A program made the position numbers and the translations under genes. A DNA stretch of 64,000 nt from Pusillimonas sp. MFBS29 (GTDB lineage Bacteria; Pseudomonadota; Gammaproteobacteria; Burkholderiales; Burkholderiaceae_B). How positions within the stretch are numbered: the first letter of the stretch is position 1; each line of letters starts with the position of its first letter. Below the pieces are notes generated by a model. That model was not told the origin of the DNA and did not search any database. It was given only the letters and a program-made list of their open reading frames with translations. The stretch is from contig NZ_JAJEWL010000001.1 of NCBI RefSeq assembly GCF_020687695.1, positions 186,001 to 250,000 on the forward strand, given 5' to 3'. Of this stretch, positions 1-9,933 are shown one piece after another.

Positions 1-1013
1 TTACGGCGCATGGTGATGCGATCGACCGTAAAAACAGGGAACCAGTCCTGTTCGTTGTAATAGCCGGTGTGATCACCGTAAGGGCCTTCCAGCGCCATTT
101 CATAGCCGGTGTCGGTCGGGCCGGCGACCCCTTCGGGAGGCACGGCGGGGATGGCCCGGGGATCGGACGATGGCAGCAAATGCCCCTCGAGCACGATTTC
201 GGCATAGGCGGGTACCGACAATGTGCTGCCTATTGCCTGGGTGACTTCCGTTCTGGAACCGCGCAGCAGGCCGGCAAACTGGTATTCGGACAGGCTGTCG
301 GGTACGGGCGTGACCGCCCCGAGTATGGTGGCAGGATCCGCGCCCAAGGCGACCGCCACGGGAAATGGCGTACCGGGATGGGCGATTGCGTGGTCTCTGA
401 AATCCAGCGCGCCGCCGCGATGTGACAGCCAGCGCATGATCAGCTTGTTGCGCCCGATGAGTTGCTGGCGGTAAATGCCCAGGTTCTGTCGTTTGGCGTT
501 GGGGCCACGGGTGACCACCAGACCCCATGTCAGCAAGGGGGCTACGTCGCCAGGCCAGCAGCGTTGCAAGGGAATCTGGTTCAGATCGACGTCATCGTCT
601 TCCAGTACGATTTCCTGGCAGGGGGCATTCTTCACCGTCTTGGGGCTCATGTCCCATAAGGCGTTCTTGAGCATGGAAACCGTGGCCAGCGCACTGCGCA
701 GGCCACGCGGCGGCTCCGGCTCGCGCAGCGATGCCAGCAACTCACCGGTTTCCCGCAGGGCGCTGACCTCTTCGGCGCCCATACCCCAGGCCACGCGCTG
801 TGGTGTGCCGAACAGATTGGTCAGGACGGGCATGCTGGATTGCGCCCCGTTGTGGGTGGCCTGCTCGAACAGCAGGGCCGGCCCGCCGGCGCGCAGTACG
901 CGGTCGCTGATCTCGGTCATTTCAAGATCGGTTGAAACCGGAACCTTCAGGCGTTTTAGTTTGCCAGCGCGTTCAAGTTGGGCGATAAAGTCTCTTAGGT
1001 CACGATATTTCAC
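1..1013 (-). CDS. ubiD: 3-polyprenyl-4-hydroxybenzoate decarboxylase UbiD (C-terminus cut by window edge)
   Basis: About 337 codons, the N-terminal two thirds of the prenylated-FMN decarboxylase that removes the carboxyl group from 3-polyprenyl-4-hydroxybenzoate in ubiquinone synthesis. I take the start as GTG at 1013 because the protein then opens with KYRDLRDF, the family N-terminus; no ATG fits. Clear family blocks are [34 protein letters not shown] and, near the edge, [13 protein letters not shown]. Compared with E. coli UbiD from memory there is an insertion of about 20 residues (around [14 protein letters not shown]) just before that last block. The gene is divergent from the transglycosylase gene, with 81 bp between them. 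ubiH at the other end of the window belongs to the same pathway. Confidence 0.95.
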   Translation of the reverse strand, partial: MKYRDLRDFIAQLERAGKLKRLKVPVSTDLEMTEISDRVLRAGGPALLFEQATHNGAQSSMPVLTNLFGTPQRVAWGMGAEEVSALRETGELLASLREPEPPRGLRSALATVSMLKNALWDMSPKTVKNAPCQEIVLEDDDVDLNQIPLQRCWPGDVAPLLTWGLVVTRGPNAKRQNLGIYRQQLIGRNKLIMRWLSHRGGALDFRDHAIAHPGTPFPVAVALGADPATILGAVTPVPDSLSEYQFAGLLRGSRTEVTQAIGSTLSVPAYAEIVLEGHLLPSSDPRAIPAVPPEGVAGPTDTGYEMALEGPYGDHTGYYNEQDWFPVFTVDRITMRR

Positions 1014-1094
1014 AGCAATAGGCCAGTTGGGTTACATTCGGGCGGGAATAGAAGGTTAACATCGACTTTCTTCATTTTGTGTGGAAGGGGCACC

Positions 1095-1967
1095 ATGGCG
1101 GTTATTTCTTCCGATAGCATGGCTGGACGTTCTGCCTTGGGCGTATCGCGCCGGGTCAGTGAGTTCACTTATGTGTGCGCGATTTATCTTGGCATAGCCG
1201 TGCTGGTCACCATCGTGCTTGGAGCCACGGTGCCGTCCTTGCGTCAGCAGGCGCAGCAGGTGCATCAGGCGTTGCTGATAGCTTTGCGCCCTGCCCAGGA
1301 TCTGAATCAGATCTGGTATGCGTCGTACGGGGCAGACGAGCAGGCTGTGCCGGGCGCTGAAGCGGCAAGCGGGGCAGGGGCACTGCCGCCCGAAGATGTC
1401 AGGGCCGACAAGCTTGCCGAATCAGAGACGCGGGCGCCTGACTCTCCGCATCTGAGTTTCAGCCGGGCCTTGCAGGCCTCGGTCGCCGGACGTCATGTCA
1501 CTGGCATCACCGCCGCTCAGGCGCAGGCTCTGCGCAGTTATCTGGCACGCAAATACCGGATAGCGCATAGCGTGGCAGGCGCTCTGGTCAATACGGTGTT
1601 TGTCGTGGCCCGCGAGAAAAATCTGGATCCGCAACTCGTGCTGGCAGTGATCGCCATCGAGTCGCGTTACAACCCTTATGCCGAAAGCCATGTTGGCGCA
1701 CAGGGCCTGATGCAAGTCATGACCAAGGTGCACAAAGACAAATTCGAGGCGTTCAGCGATGGTCCGATTGCGGCCCTGAATCCGATCGCCAATATTCGCG
1801 TCGGAACACAGATTCTGTACGACTGCATCAAGCGCCGGCGCTCCGTCGAGGGCGGGCTGGCCTGTTATGTCGGGGCCACGGGCCCCAGCGACGGTGGTTA
1901 TGGGGCCAAGGTGCTTGCCGAGCGCCGGCGCATAGCGCTGGCGTCGGGTATTCCTATCGGGCGTTAG
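1095..1967 (+). CDS. Membrane-anchored lytic transglycosylase (SLT domain)
   Basis: A 290-residue protein. A single hydrophobic segment at about residues 25-47 should anchor it in the inner membrane, followed by a low-complexity linker and a C-terminal SLT domain (about 175-285). The domain shows the lytic transglycosylase signature: AIESRYNPYAES with the catalytic Glu at about 189, then GAQGLMQVM, NIRVGTQIL and ACYVGATGPS. Such enzymes cut the MurNAc-GlcNAc bond of peptidoglycan with formation of a 1,6-anhydro end. I chose the ATG at 1095 because GGAAGGGG lies just before it; an in-frame start at 1077 has no such site. Its last four bases overlap the stop of the convergent aminotransferase gene. 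Confidence 0.85.
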   Translation: MAVISSDSMAGRSALGVSRRVSEFTYVCAIYLGIAVLVTIVLGATVPSLRQQAQQVHQALLIALRPAQDLNQIWYASYGADEQAVPGAEAASGAGALPPEDVRADKLAESETRAPDSPHLSFSRALQASVAGRHVTGITAAQAQALRSYLARKYRIAHSVAGALVNTVFVVAREKNLDPQLVLAVIAIESRYNPYAESHVGAQGLMQVMTKVHKDKFEAFSDGPIAALNPIANIRVGTQILYDCIKRRRSVEGGLACYVGATGPSDGGYGAKVLAERRRIALASGIPIGR

Positions 1968-3121
1968 CCCAGGAAGCGCTCCATTCTTGCTATTGCTTCC
2001 TGCAGTCTGTCCAGGCCTGTGGCATACGAAAACCGCATTGAATAAGCTGCGTGGGCCGGTCCGAAATCCCGGCCGGGCACGGCGGCAACGCCTGCCTCGT
2101 GCAGCAGCCGATGAGAAAAGTCGTCGCTGTCCTGGCTGTACTCGCGAATATCGGCATAAATGTAGAACGCGCCATCCGGTGCAACCGGTACATGCAGACG
2201 CAGGCGTTCGAATTCGGGCAGCAGGTAGTCCCGTCGTTGCTTGAACGACAGTCGTCGTTTTTCGTAGATCTGCATGACTTCGGGGTCGAAGCAGGTCAGG
2301 GCGGCATGTTGCGCCAGCGAAGGCGCGCAAATGGCCAGGCTGGCGGCCAGTTTTTCGATCGCAGCCACCATGTGTGGTGGAACAATCAGCCACCCCAGGC
2401 GCCAGCCCGTCATGTGAAAGTACTTGGAAAAACTGTTGATGATGACGATATTGTCGTCCAGCGTCAGGGCGCTTTGTGGTTTTTCATCGTAGTACAGCCC
2501 CAGATAAATTTCGTCCATGATCACAAAGCCGTCATGACGCTTTACTTCGGCGATCAGGGTTTTGAGGTCTTCCCGGGCAATAGTCGTGCCGGTGGGATTG
2601 CTGGGCGATGCAATCAATACCCCGCGTGTAGCCGGCCCCCAGTGCTTGCCTACGGTCTCGGCATCGAGCTGAAAACGCTGTTCGGCCGAGCATGGAATCA
2701 GGCGCGGTATGCCGCCGGCGCCGGTGATGAAGTTCTGGTTTGCCGGATAGGAAGGGTCGGGCATCAGGATTTCATCGCCCGGATTGATCAGGGCCATGCT
2801 GGCCAGCAGCAGGGCGCCGGAGGCTCCGGAGGTCACTATGACACGGGATGGATCAACGGATGCCCCGAATTGCTGATGATAGTAGTCGGCGATGGCGGCC
2901 CGCAGTGGGGAAATCCCTGCAGGCGGGGTGTAGCCGCTCAGGCCGGCCTGGGCCGCGCGATGCATGGTTTCGACAACCTGAGATGGCGCCGTAAAATCAG
3001 GTTCGCCTATTCCCAGGCTGATGATGTCGTGACCTTGTGCGTTCAACGCACTGGCCTGTTTGAATAATTCCACAGCGTAGAATGGCATCACTTGTTCAGT
3101 ACGCTTGGCTAGGCGAGGCAT
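1964..3121 (-). CDS. PLP-dependent class I/II aminotransferase
   Basis: A 385-residue fold-type I aminotransferase of the AspC/AlaA kind. The PLP lysine is in SFSKYFHMTGWRLG (K233), the cofactor Asp in VIMDEIYLG (D203), the SNPTG turn at about 174-178, and the N-terminal substrate loop reads SLGIGEPDF. These features place it among aspartate/alanine/aromatic aminotransferases, but the amino donor cannot be decided from sequence alone. Length is normal for the family and nothing is missing. It is transcribed alone on the minus strand and its end overlaps the convergent transglycosylase gene by 4 bp. Confidence 0.88.
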   Translation of the reverse strand: MPRLAKRTEQVMPFYAVELFKQASALNAQGHDIISLGIGEPDFTAPSQVVETMHRAAQAGLSGYTPPAGISPLRAAIADYYHQQFGASVDPSRVIVTSGASGALLLASMALINPGDEILMPDPSYPANQNFITGAGGIPRLIPCSAEQRFQLDAETVGKHWGPATRGVLIASPSNPTGTTIAREDLKTLIAEVKRHDGFVIMDEIYLGLYYDEKPQSALTLDDNIVIINSFSKYFHMTGWRLGWLIVPPHMVAAIEKLAASLAICAPSLAQHAALTCFDPEVMQIYEKRRLSFKQRRDYLLPEFERLRLHVPVAPDGAFYIYADIREYSQDSDDFSHRLLHEAGVAAVPGRDFGPAHAAYSMRFSYATGLDRLQEAIARMERFLG

Positions 3122-3204
3122 AAGGCAAGAATCTCAGGCAAAAACAGGGATTGTAATCGTTGGCTCATTTAAGTGTTTTGGAACGTATCGGTAAGGAAGC
3201 ATCT

Positions 3205-4131
3205 ATGCAGTCTAACTCCCGGCGATCATTTTTGACCGGCCGTCGTGCGGCCCAGGGGCCCTGGAAGGCCTTTTGCCAGCGTATGCGCAATGCAATCGAA
3301 GGCAGTTTCCATGAATTCAATGGGAACGACGATACTGGCAGTGCGCGGCTGGTGCCCAAAAAAGCTGCCGATGTTCACAAGGCCCGTACACTTTGCGTTG
3401 AGTACGGTGTGTTGCTGGCACTCGACGGCGTGCAGCATGCTGCGCGCCTCGACGAGCAGTCCGTCTTGTGGGTAGACCCTGGCCGTGACATGAGCGCGTG
3501 CCAGCGGCTGGAGCCCGACAGTACCAGATGGTTCGTGCAGCCGGGTTGTTTGCTGGGTGAGCTTGCAGAGGCGGGGCTCAGCCAGTTTTCCGAACTGCCT
3601 TGCCATATTACGGTGGCCGCCTGGCTTGCCGATCGTGTTCTGTGCGACTGGGATACCGGATCAACCGGCGCCTCGGGCCTGGTCCATGCGTCCGTGCTGC
3701 TGGCCGACGGTACCGTGGCCAGTCTGGGGCCTTTTGGCGCACAGAACAAAAAACCGCTGGAAGGCGCACGCCTGCAAAAACTGGTTGCCTCGTTGTTTCA
3801 GCTGTCTGCGGGCGCCGAGTCCAGGGCTTGTGGCGCAGAGCGTCGCTGGCCGGCGCGCTACCGGCTCGATGCTCTGTTCCCGGCCAACGGGCAAACAGTG
3901 AATCTGGCGCACCTGTTGCTGGGCCACGGAGGGGATCTGGGTTGGGTTGAATGGCTGGTATTCGATGAGCGGCTGATTCAGCCGCAGCTTGAGCTGCCGT
4001 ACTCTGAGCGCTTTGCCGCGCGCAGGGCGCACGACGTCGGGCTGACCGTACAGGCAGATGAGCTGGACATGCAGGTCAAGCATTTGTTCGACGAAGGCGG
4101 GGGCTATCCTCATCCGGGGCAAAATCTGTAA
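3205..4131 (+). CDS. Degenerate PCMH-type FAD-binding domain protein (function unknown)
   Basis: A 308-residue protein. Its middle resembles the FAD-binding half of GlcD/lactate dehydrogenase-type oxidases: VPKKAADVHKARTL matches the usual RP.s.eeV..., VQPGCLLGEL matches the vePG.t..eL block, HASVLLADGTV matches GLEVVLADG, and HLLLGHGGDLGWVEWL matches the lfvGseGtLGiiTea block. The glycine-rich flavin loop (normally GGGTS/GLSGG) is replaced by LALDGVQHAARL, and the C-terminal substrate domain is absent, so it may be a non-catalytic relative. The N-terminus SRRSFLTGRR looks like a Tat motif but has no hydrophobic core after it. ATG 3205 is preferred over 3160 because AAGGAAG precedes it. Confidence 0.5.
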   Translation: MQSNSRRSFLTGRRAAQGPWKAFCQRMRNAIEGSFHEFNGNDDTGSARLVPKKAADVHKARTLCVEYGVLLALDGVQHAARLDEQSVLWVDPGRDMSACQRLEPDSTRWFVQPGCLLGELAEAGLSQFSELPCHITVAAWLADRVLCDWDTGSTGASGLVHASVLLADGTVASLGPFGAQNKKPLEGARLQKLVASLFQLSAGAESRACGAERRWPARYRLDALFPANGQTVNLAHLLLGHGGDLGWVEWLVFDERLIQPQLELPYSERFAARRAHDVGLTVQADELDMQVKHLFDEGGGYPHPGQNL

Positions 4132-4197
4132 CGATCGCTTATCCATTTGGCTCGCTGGGCTGGACCAGGCCCATAAAATGAGGTTCACTGACGCGTC

Positions 4198-5412
4198 ATG
4201 GCATACGTAAACGTCGAGGCAATGGAACGCGAACCGGTCGGTCTGGTGCTGACCGGGGGTGGCGCGCGGGCGGCTTATCAGGTGGGGGTGCTCTCGGGCA
4301 TTCTTGAAATCCTGGATCCTGAACGCCGCGCGGGCTTTGCCAATCCTTTTGATATCATCTGCGGTTCGTCTGCGGGAGCCATCAATGCGGCGGCCCTGGC
4401 CTGTCGCGCCAACGACCCTCATCGTGCGGTAACTGGCTTGCAGGATTTGTGGGGCAATTTGCACACAGGCGACATCTATCATGCAGATGCGCTCCGCTTG
4501 TTGCGCACAGGCGTGCGCTGGCTTGCCATGCTGACGATGGGCTGGCTGATGCCCGATCTGCGCAACCGGCAGCCTCGTTCGTTGCTTGATAATCAGCCTT
4601 TGGGCGAGCTGTTGTCGTCCGCGCTGGATTTCGACCGCCTGAAGCACAACCTGGATAGCGGCATGCTTCACGCCCTGGCAATCACGGCAACCGCCTATAC
4701 AACGGGCGAGCACCTGACCTTTTATCAGTCGGATGACGTGATCAAGCCTTGGCAGCGCTCGCTCCGGCAGGCCGTGCCGTGCACCATAGGTGTTGACCAT
4801 CTGCTTGCGTCCAGCGCCATTCCGTTTATCTTTCCGGCCCAGGCCATCCTGGTGCGGGGCCAGACCCAATGGTGTGGTGATGGCTCGATGCGGCAATTGG
4901 CGCCCATGAGCCCCGCCATCCACCTGGGCGCGAAAAAAATAGTCGTGATCGGTACGGGCTACAAGGACGACATCCACCCCGAAGAACGCGAGGTCAATCC
5001 CAAGTATCCCACTCTGGCCCAGATCGGGGGGCATGCGTTATCCAATATTTTCCTTGATAGCGTTTCCATGGATGTGGAGCGTTTGCAACGCATTAATCAG
5101 CTGCTCAGCCTGTTGCCTGAAGAGCGTGCGCAAGGGCTTTCCCTGCAGCCGGTCCGCACGTTTGTCGTCACGCCCAGCCAGTCGCTGGATTACCTGGCAA
5201 CCGTACACCTGGAGCAACTGCCGCGCGCGGCACGTACCCTTTTTCGCGTCCTTGGTGTATCGTCAGCCTCCAGAGCTACAACAGGCGGCGCGCTGGTCTC
5301 ATATTTGCTCTTCGAGGCCAGCTTCACACAGGAACTTATCCGTCTTGGAAGAGCCGATAGTCTGAACCGTATTGACGAAGTGAAAGCGTTTTTCAAGGAG
5401 ACGCCAGCATGA
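4198..5412 (+). CDS. Patatin-like phospholipase / acyl hydrolase
   Basis: A 404-residue patatin-family serine hydrolase. The oxyanion-hole glycines are in LTGGGARAAYQ (about 18-27), the nucleophile elbow is GSSAG (S58), and the second half of the Ser-Asp dyad is CGDGSMRQ (D228). The family removes acyl chains from phospholipids or related esters; the substrate here is unknown. No signal peptide is visible, so it is probably cytoplasmic or peripherally bound to membrane. Its stop overlaps the start of the barstar-like gene (ATGA at 5409-5412), so the two are likely translationally coupled. The ribosome site for ATG 4198 is weak, and ATG 4222 (MEREPVGL) is an alternative that keeps the whole domain. 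Confidence 0.88.
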   Translation: MAYVNVEAMEREPVGLVLTGGGARAAYQVGVLSGILEILDPERRAGFANPFDIICGSSAGAINAAALACRANDPHRAVTGLQDLWGNLHTGDIYHADALRLLRTGVRWLAMLTMGWLMPDLRNRQPRSLLDNQPLGELLSSALDFDRLKHNLDSGMLHALAITATAYTTGEHLTFYQSDDVIKPWQRSLRQAVPCTIGVDHLLASSAIPFIFPAQAILVRGQTQWCGDGSMRQLAPMSPAIHLGAKKIVVIGTGYKDDIHPEEREVNPKYPTLAQIGGHALSNIFLDSVSMDVERLQRINQLLSLLPEERAQGLSLQPVRTFVVTPSQSLDYLATVHLEQLPRAARTLFRVLGVSSASRATTGGALVSYLLFEASFTQELIRLGRADSLNRIDEVKAFFKETPA

Positions 5413-5879
5413 GCCAGGTGCAGTCATTGCAGAAGAAGTTGCGTAAGGGTGGTTTGATCAAGGCGTCTGATGTGTCCAGGGACCAGGCGCTTGATGCCGC
5501 ACGTGAGAGTGGCATGGCCGCGTACGTGGTGGATTGCAATCGCGCCCGAAGCCGTTCGGCCGTCTTGAGGGCAGTGGTCAAGGCGGTCGATTTTCCCGAG
5601 TTTTTCGGCGGTAACCTTGACGCTTTGTACGACTGCCTGTGTGACACCATCCTGGATAACAAACAGGGGCTTTTCCTGTGGTTCCATAATTTGCACTCCG
5701 GAGATCCTGCGCTGACCGAGGACGCGGGAGCCATACTTCAGGTGTGCGACGATGCAGTAGAGTTCGCCGCCAACAACGAGCGTTGTTTCGCCTATTTTGT
5801 TGTGCACGCCGGCAAGCATCCCGACCCTGAGCCCGGGGTGCAGCCCACGCCTTATTCAGGCGTTACCGAAAACGAATAA
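5409..5879 (+). CDS. Barstar-family protein (orphan, no barnase nearby)
   Basis: A 156-residue small cytoplasmic protein. The segment DFPEFFGGNLDALYDCL at about 60-76 is the barstar hallmark (family form FP.YFG.NwDAl.DcL), preceded by a short beta strand AAYVVDC and an alpha helix, as in the barstar fold. True barstar binds and blocks the RNase barnase. I see no barnase-like or other toxin gene in the neighbourhood; the only operon partner is the upstream patatin gene, which overlaps by 4 bp. The C-terminal tail (about 138-156) is proline- and acid-rich and looks unstructured. Whether it inhibits a nuclease, the patatin, or nothing cannot be told from sequence. Confidence 0.8.
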   Translation: MSQVQSLQKKLRKGGLIKASDVSRDQALDAARESGMAAYVVDCNRARSRSAVLRAVVKAVDFPEFFGGNLDALYDCLCDTILDNKQGLFLWFHNLHSGDPALTEDAGAILQVCDDAVEFAANNERCFAYFVVHAGKHPDPEPGVQPTPYSGVTENE

Positions 5880-5895
5880 GGCTTGCGCAGGCCGC

Positions 5896-6630
5896 TCAGC
5901 TCCAGCCCCGCAATGCGCTGACTGCGGCAATCAGGGCCAGGCCGGCCGTTTCTGTGCGTAGCACGCGGTTGCCGAATCCCACAGTCGTCAGGTTGTGGGA
6001 TTCGGCCAGCGCCAGTTCTTCGTCTGACCATCCGCCTTCGGGCCCCACCACCAATGCCAGCGCGTTGCCGGCCGCTTGTGCCGCCTGCGCAAGTGTCAGT
6101 GTGCTGCCGGGATGGCAGAAAAGAATGGAGGCCGGCGGCAAAGTCGATGCCGCGAGATACTGCTGCAGGGTTAGTGGCGGAACAACTTCCATGATGCGAT
6201 TGCGTCCGCATTGCTCGCTGGCTGCCTGGGCAATGCGACGCCAGTGATCCAGCCGCTTGGTCAGCCGTTCTCCGGAGAGTTGCAACACGCTGCGCTGGGC
6301 AGCCACGGGCACGACCCGGGCTGCACCCAGTTCGACGGCTTTTTCAATCACCCAGTCCATTTTCTCACCCGAGGCCATGCCTTGCACCAGGGTGATTTGC
6401 CCGGTCAGTTCCGCCTCTGTGGATTCGTGGGGCCCCAGGCGGGCGGCGGCTTTTTTTCCGTCTATGAGCAAGGTTGCGGGGTATTGTCCGCCACTGCCGT
6501 CGAAGAGAATGACTTCGGTGCCAGTTTTAAGCCGCAGCACACGCACAGCATGGTGGGCGAGTGCAGCCGGCAGCTCGACCGTGGTTTCGGGTGAAAGCGG
6601 CGTGGCACAATAAAAGCGGGAAATGGCCAT
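5896..6630 (-). CDS. rsmE: 16S rRNA m3U1498 methyltransferase RsmE
   Basis: A 244-residue SPOUT-class methyltransferase that methylates N3 of U1498 in 16S rRNA. An N-terminal PUA-like domain begins at RFYCATPL and carries HHAVRVLRLK. The knotted SAM-binding C-terminal half shows the family block ALVVGPEGGWSDEEL, then VGFGNRVLRTETAGLALIAA. Length is typical. The gene is convergent with the barstar-like gene (16 bp apart) and divergent from tkt (119 bp). Confidence 0.95.
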   Translation of the reverse strand: MAISRFYCATPLSPETTVELPAALAHHAVRVLRLKTGTEVILFDGSGGQYPATLLIDGKKAAARLGPHESTEAELTGQITLVQGMASGEKMDWVIEKAVELGAARVVPVAAQRSVLQLSGERLTKRLDHWRRIAQAASEQCGRNRIMEVVPPLTLQQYLAASTLPPASILFCHPGSTLTLAQAAQAAGNALALVVGPEGGWSDEELALAESHNLTTVGFGNRVLRTETAGLALIAAVSALRGWS

Positions 6631-6749
6631 GGTGACGGTTGCGTTACAGGTGATGACCTTCGGATCATAACTCCGTCTACGATGGTAAAATCAGAAGCTT
6701 TGTAAACTTAAGCAGCCTTTTTCGGGCTGACGCTTCCTGCGAGTTTTAA

Positions 6750-8795
6750 ATGAGCCTTACGCCTGCCCAAGATTCTTCCATGGCCAGCGCCATTCGTGCG
6801 CTATCCATGGATGCGGTTCAACAAGCCAATTCGGGCCATCCCGGTGCCCCCATGGGCATGGCAGATATTGCTCAGGTCCTCTGGACGCAGCATTTGCGTC
6901 ACAATCCGACAGACCCGTCCTGGGCTGATCGCGACCGCTTTGTGTTGTCCAACGGCCATGGTTCCATGCTGATCTATGCGCTGTTGCACCTCACTGGCTA
7001 CGACCTTCCCATCGAAGAGCTCAAGAATTTCCGCCAGTTGCATTCGCGCACGCCCGGCCACCCCGAAGTCGGTATTACCGCCGGGGTCGAAACCACCACG
7101 GGGCCCTTGGGTCAGGGTCTGGCCAATGCGGTCGGCATGGCGCTGTCTGAAGCTTTGCTGGCCCGGGAATTCAATCGCGAAGGCCATTCAGTCGTTGATC
7201 ACTACACCTATGCGTTTGTGGGCGATGGCTGCCTGATGGAAGGCATTTCGCACGAGGCCTGCTCTTTGGCCGGCACGCTCAAGCTTTCCAAGCTTATCGT
7301 TTTCTACGACGACAACGGCATTTCCATTGACGGCCGCGTCGAGAACTGGTTTGGCGACAACACGCCTAAGCGTTTTGAAAGCTATGGCTGGAACGTGCTC
7401 ACCGGTGTCGATGGCCACGACGTCGCCGCTATCGATGCGGCGGTGGTAAAAGCCAAGGCGCTGGCACAGCAGGGCAATGGTCCTACGCTTATATGCTGCC
7501 GCACCGTCATCGGCAAGGGTGCACCCAACGCGGCCGGCAGTGAAAAAGTACACGGCGCGCCTTTGGGGGCGGATGAAATCGCAGCAACCCGCGCAGCCCT
7601 GAACTGGCCGCACGAACCGTTTTTCGTGCCCGCAGATATCTACGCACGTTGCGACTGCAAGGAAAAAGGCCAGCAACAGCAGGCCGAATGGCAAACCCGC
7701 TTCGATGCTTATGCAAAGGCGTATCCTTCCGAAGCCGCTGAACTGTTGCGCCGCCTGAAAGGCGACTTGCCTGCCGATTTCTCGCAGCAAGCCGAACAGT
7801 TTGTCGAGGCCACCAACCAGAAGGCAGAAACCGTGGCTACGCGCAAGGCGTCGCAGCTGGCCATCAGCGCCTTTGTCGACCTGCTGCCCGAAATGCTGGG
7901 CGGCTCTGCCGACCTGACCGGTTCCAACCTGACCGACTGGAAAGGCGTGCAGCCTGTGCGTGCGGGCCAGACCGGCCTGCAGTTTGGTCGTCACATCAAC
8001 TATGGCGTGCGTGAGTTCGGCATGGCTGCCATCATGAACGGCGTAGCCCTGCATGGCGGCTACCTGCCTTTTGGCGGCACGTTCCTGACCTTCTCCGACT
8101 ACTCCCGTAATGCCTTGCGCATGGCTGCACTCATGAAGCAGCGCGTGGTGCACGTATTCACTCACGACTCCATCGGTCTGGGCGAAGACGGACCCACGCA
8201 CCAGTCGGTCGAACACGCCGCCAGCCTGCGACTTATTCCCAATCTGCATGTCTGGCGTCCTTGCGACACAACCGAAGCGGCCGCTGCGTGGGCTTACGCC
8301 ATACAGCGTCCGGTCAGTACAGGCATGACGGTACGCGACGGCGGCCCCAGCGCCTTGCTGTTGTCCCGCCAGAACCTGCCTTTCGTTGCTCGCGATGCTG
8401 AAACGCTGAACGCAATCCGGCGCGGTGGCTATGTACTGCGCGACGCGCCCGAAGCCAAGGCTGTCATCATCGCCACGGGGTCCGAGGTCGCTCTGGCGCT
8501 CAGCGCCCAGGAGCAGCTGGCGGGCAAGGGCATCGCCGTGCGCGTGGTTTCCATGCCGTGCACCAATGTATTCGATGCACAAGACCAGCAATGGCGTGAT
8601 GCCGTATTGCCCAAGGGCTTGCCGCGCGTGGCAGTCGAGGCCGGCGCAACCGGTGGCTGGTATAAATATGTTGGTCTGGAAGGCGCTGTCGTGGGCCTGG
8701 ACACCTATGGTGAATCCGCTCCGGCCGGCGCGCTGTTCAAGCATTTTGGCCTGACCGCCGAGCACGTTGCTGCGGCTGTCGAAAAAGTTTTATAA
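6750..8795 (+). CDS. tkt: Transketolase
   Basis: A 681-residue thiamine-diphosphate enzyme that moves two-carbon units between sugar phosphates in the non-oxidative pentose phosphate pathway. Motifs in order: [12 protein letters not shown] near the N-terminus; the ThDP/Mg motif [24 protein letters not shown]-type segment [16 protein letters not shown]; and [17 protein letters not shown] in the pyrimidine domain. The C-terminal domain is complete. It leads a same-strand series tkt-gap-pgk; gap follows after 15 bp, which suggests co-transcription of these two. Confidence 0.97.
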   Translation: MSLTPAQDSSMASAIRALSMDAVQQANSGHPGAPMGMADIAQVLWTQHLRHNPTDPSWADRDRFVLSNGHGSMLIYALLHLTGYDLPIEELKNFRQLHSRTPGHPEVGITAGVETTTGPLGQGLANAVGMALSEALLAREFNREGHSVVDHYTYAFVGDGCLMEGISHEACSLAGTLKLSKLIVFYDDNGISIDGRVENWFGDNTPKRFESYGWNVLTGVDGHDVAAIDAAVVKAKALAQQGNGPTLICCRTVIGKGAPNAAGSEKVHGAPLGADEIAATRAALNWPHEPFFVPADIYARCDCKEKGQQQQAEWQTRFDAYAKAYPSEAAELLRRLKGDLPADFSQQAEQFVEATNQKAETVATRKASQLAISAFVDLLPEMLGGSADLTGSNLTDWKGVQPVRAGQTGLQFGRHINYGVREFGMAAIMNGVALHGGYLPFGGTFLTFSDYSRNALRMAALMKQRVVHVFTHDSIGLGEDGPTHQSVEHAASLRLIPNLHVWRPCDTTEAAAAWAYAIQRPVSTGMTVRDGGPSALLLSRQNLPFVARDAETLNAIRRGGYVLRDAPEAKAVIIATGSEVALALSAQEQLAGKGIAVRVVSMPCTNVFDAQDQQWRDAVLPKGLPRVAVEAGATGGWYKYVGLEGAVVGLDTYGESAPAGALFKHFGLTAEHVAAAVEKVL

Positions 8796-8810
8796 AACAG
8801 GAGAGTAGCA

Positions 8811-9824
8811 ATGACGATTCGCGTTGCCATCAACGGTTATGGTCGTATCGGCCGCAATATTCTGCGTGCCCACTACGAAGGCGGCAAGAAACACGATATT
8901 CAAATCGTGGCAATCAATGATCTGGGTAATCCCAATACCAACGCCCACCTGACCCGCTTTGACACGGCTCATGGCAAGTTCCCGGGCACAGTAACTGTCG
9001 ACGGCGATTACATGGTTGTCAACGGCGACAAGATTCGCGTATTGGCCAATCGTGACCCTGCGGCCTTGCCCTGGGGTGAGCTCAATGTAGACGTCGTGCT
9101 CGAATGCACCGGCTTCTTTACCAGCAAGGAAAAGGCCAGTGCTCATATCAAGGGCGGCGCCAAAAAGGTCATTATTTCGGCTCCCGGCGGCAAAGACGTC
9201 GATGCCACCATCGTCTACGGCGTCAATCACGACGTCCTCAAGGCCAGCGATACCGTCATTTCGAACGCTTCGTGCACTACCAACTGCCTGGCACCACTGG
9301 TTCAGCCCCTGCACCAGAAACTGGGCCTGGTCAGCGGTTTGATGACCACAGTTCACGCTTATACCAACGATCAGGTTCTCACCGACGTCTATCACGAAGA
9401 CCTGCGCCGTGCCCGTTCGGCCACGCAAAGCATGATCCCCACCAAAACCGGTGCGGCTTCTGCCGTTGGTCTGGTGCTGCCTGAACTGAACGGCAAGCTC
9501 GATGGCTACGCAATTCGCGTTCCCACCATCAACGTCTCCATCGTCGACCTTTCGTTCATCGCATCGCGCGAGACCACGGTGGAAGAGGTCAATGGCATCC
9601 TGAAGGCTGCAGCCGAATCCGGTCCGCTGAAAGGCATACTGAACTTCAACGAAGAGCCTCTGGTTTCGGTCGACTACAACCACGACGCTGCGTCCAGCAC
9701 GGTTGATGCCGGCCTGACCAAAGCGTCCGGTACCTTGGTCAAGGTTGCTTCCTGGTATGACAACGAGTGGGGTTTCTCGAACCGCATGCTCGATACCACC
9801 GTGGCCCTGATGTCGGCAAAATAA
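8811..9824 (+). CDS. gap: Glyceraldehyde-3-phosphate dehydrogenase
   Basis: A 337-residue type I GAPDH of glycolysis/gluconeogenesis. The Rossmann start is [13 protein letters not shown], the catalytic cysteine lies in [12 protein letters not shown] (C155), and the C-terminal domain has the conserved [12 protein letters not shown]. Asp in AINDLG fits preference for NAD. A strong ribosome site (AGGAGAG) sits 8 bp before the ATG. It follows tkt by 15 bp, and a rho-independent terminator lies between it and pgk. Confidence 0.97.
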   Translation: MTIRVAINGYGRIGRNILRAHYEGGKKHDIQIVAINDLGNPNTNAHLTRFDTAHGKFPGTVTVDGDYMVVNGDKIRVLANRDPAALPWGELNVDVVLECTGFFTSKEKASAHIKGGAKKVIISAPGGKDVDATIVYGVNHDVLKASDTVISNASCTTNCLAPLVQPLHQKLGLVSGLMTTVHAYTNDQVLTDVYHEDLRRARSATQSMIPTKTGAASAVGLVLPELNGKLDGYAIRVPTINVSIVDLSFIASRETTVEEVNGILKAAAESGPLKGILNFNEEPLVSVDYNHDAASSTVDAGLTKASGTLVKVASWYDNEWGFSNRMLDTTVALMSAK

Positions 9825-9889
9825 ATGCCGGGCCAGCCTGTGTCGGCCATTAAATCGGCACGGGCTGTCGCGTAAGCCATGCATGAAGT

Positions 9890-9912
9890 GGGCGGGATTT
9901 CCCGCCCTTTTT
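9890..9912 (+). terminator. Rho-independent terminator after gap
   Basis: Perfect 7-bp stem GGGCGGG / CCCGCCC (9890-9896 and 9901-9907) with a four-base loop ATTT, followed by TTTTT. It lies 66 bp after the gap stop and 22 bp before the pgk start, so pgk may depend on read-through or on its own promoter. Confidence 0.8.
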
Positions 9913-9933
9913 ATTCTTTTTCTGCGAAAAAAC

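Noticed and set aside
3661-5034. 457-codon minus-strand frame across the FAD-domain and patatin genes
   Set aside because: It spans two clear plus-strand genes and their gap, and resembles no family.
7188-8765. 525-codon minus-strand frame antisense to tkt
   Set aside because: Same reason: a shadow of transketolase, with composition unlike a real protein.
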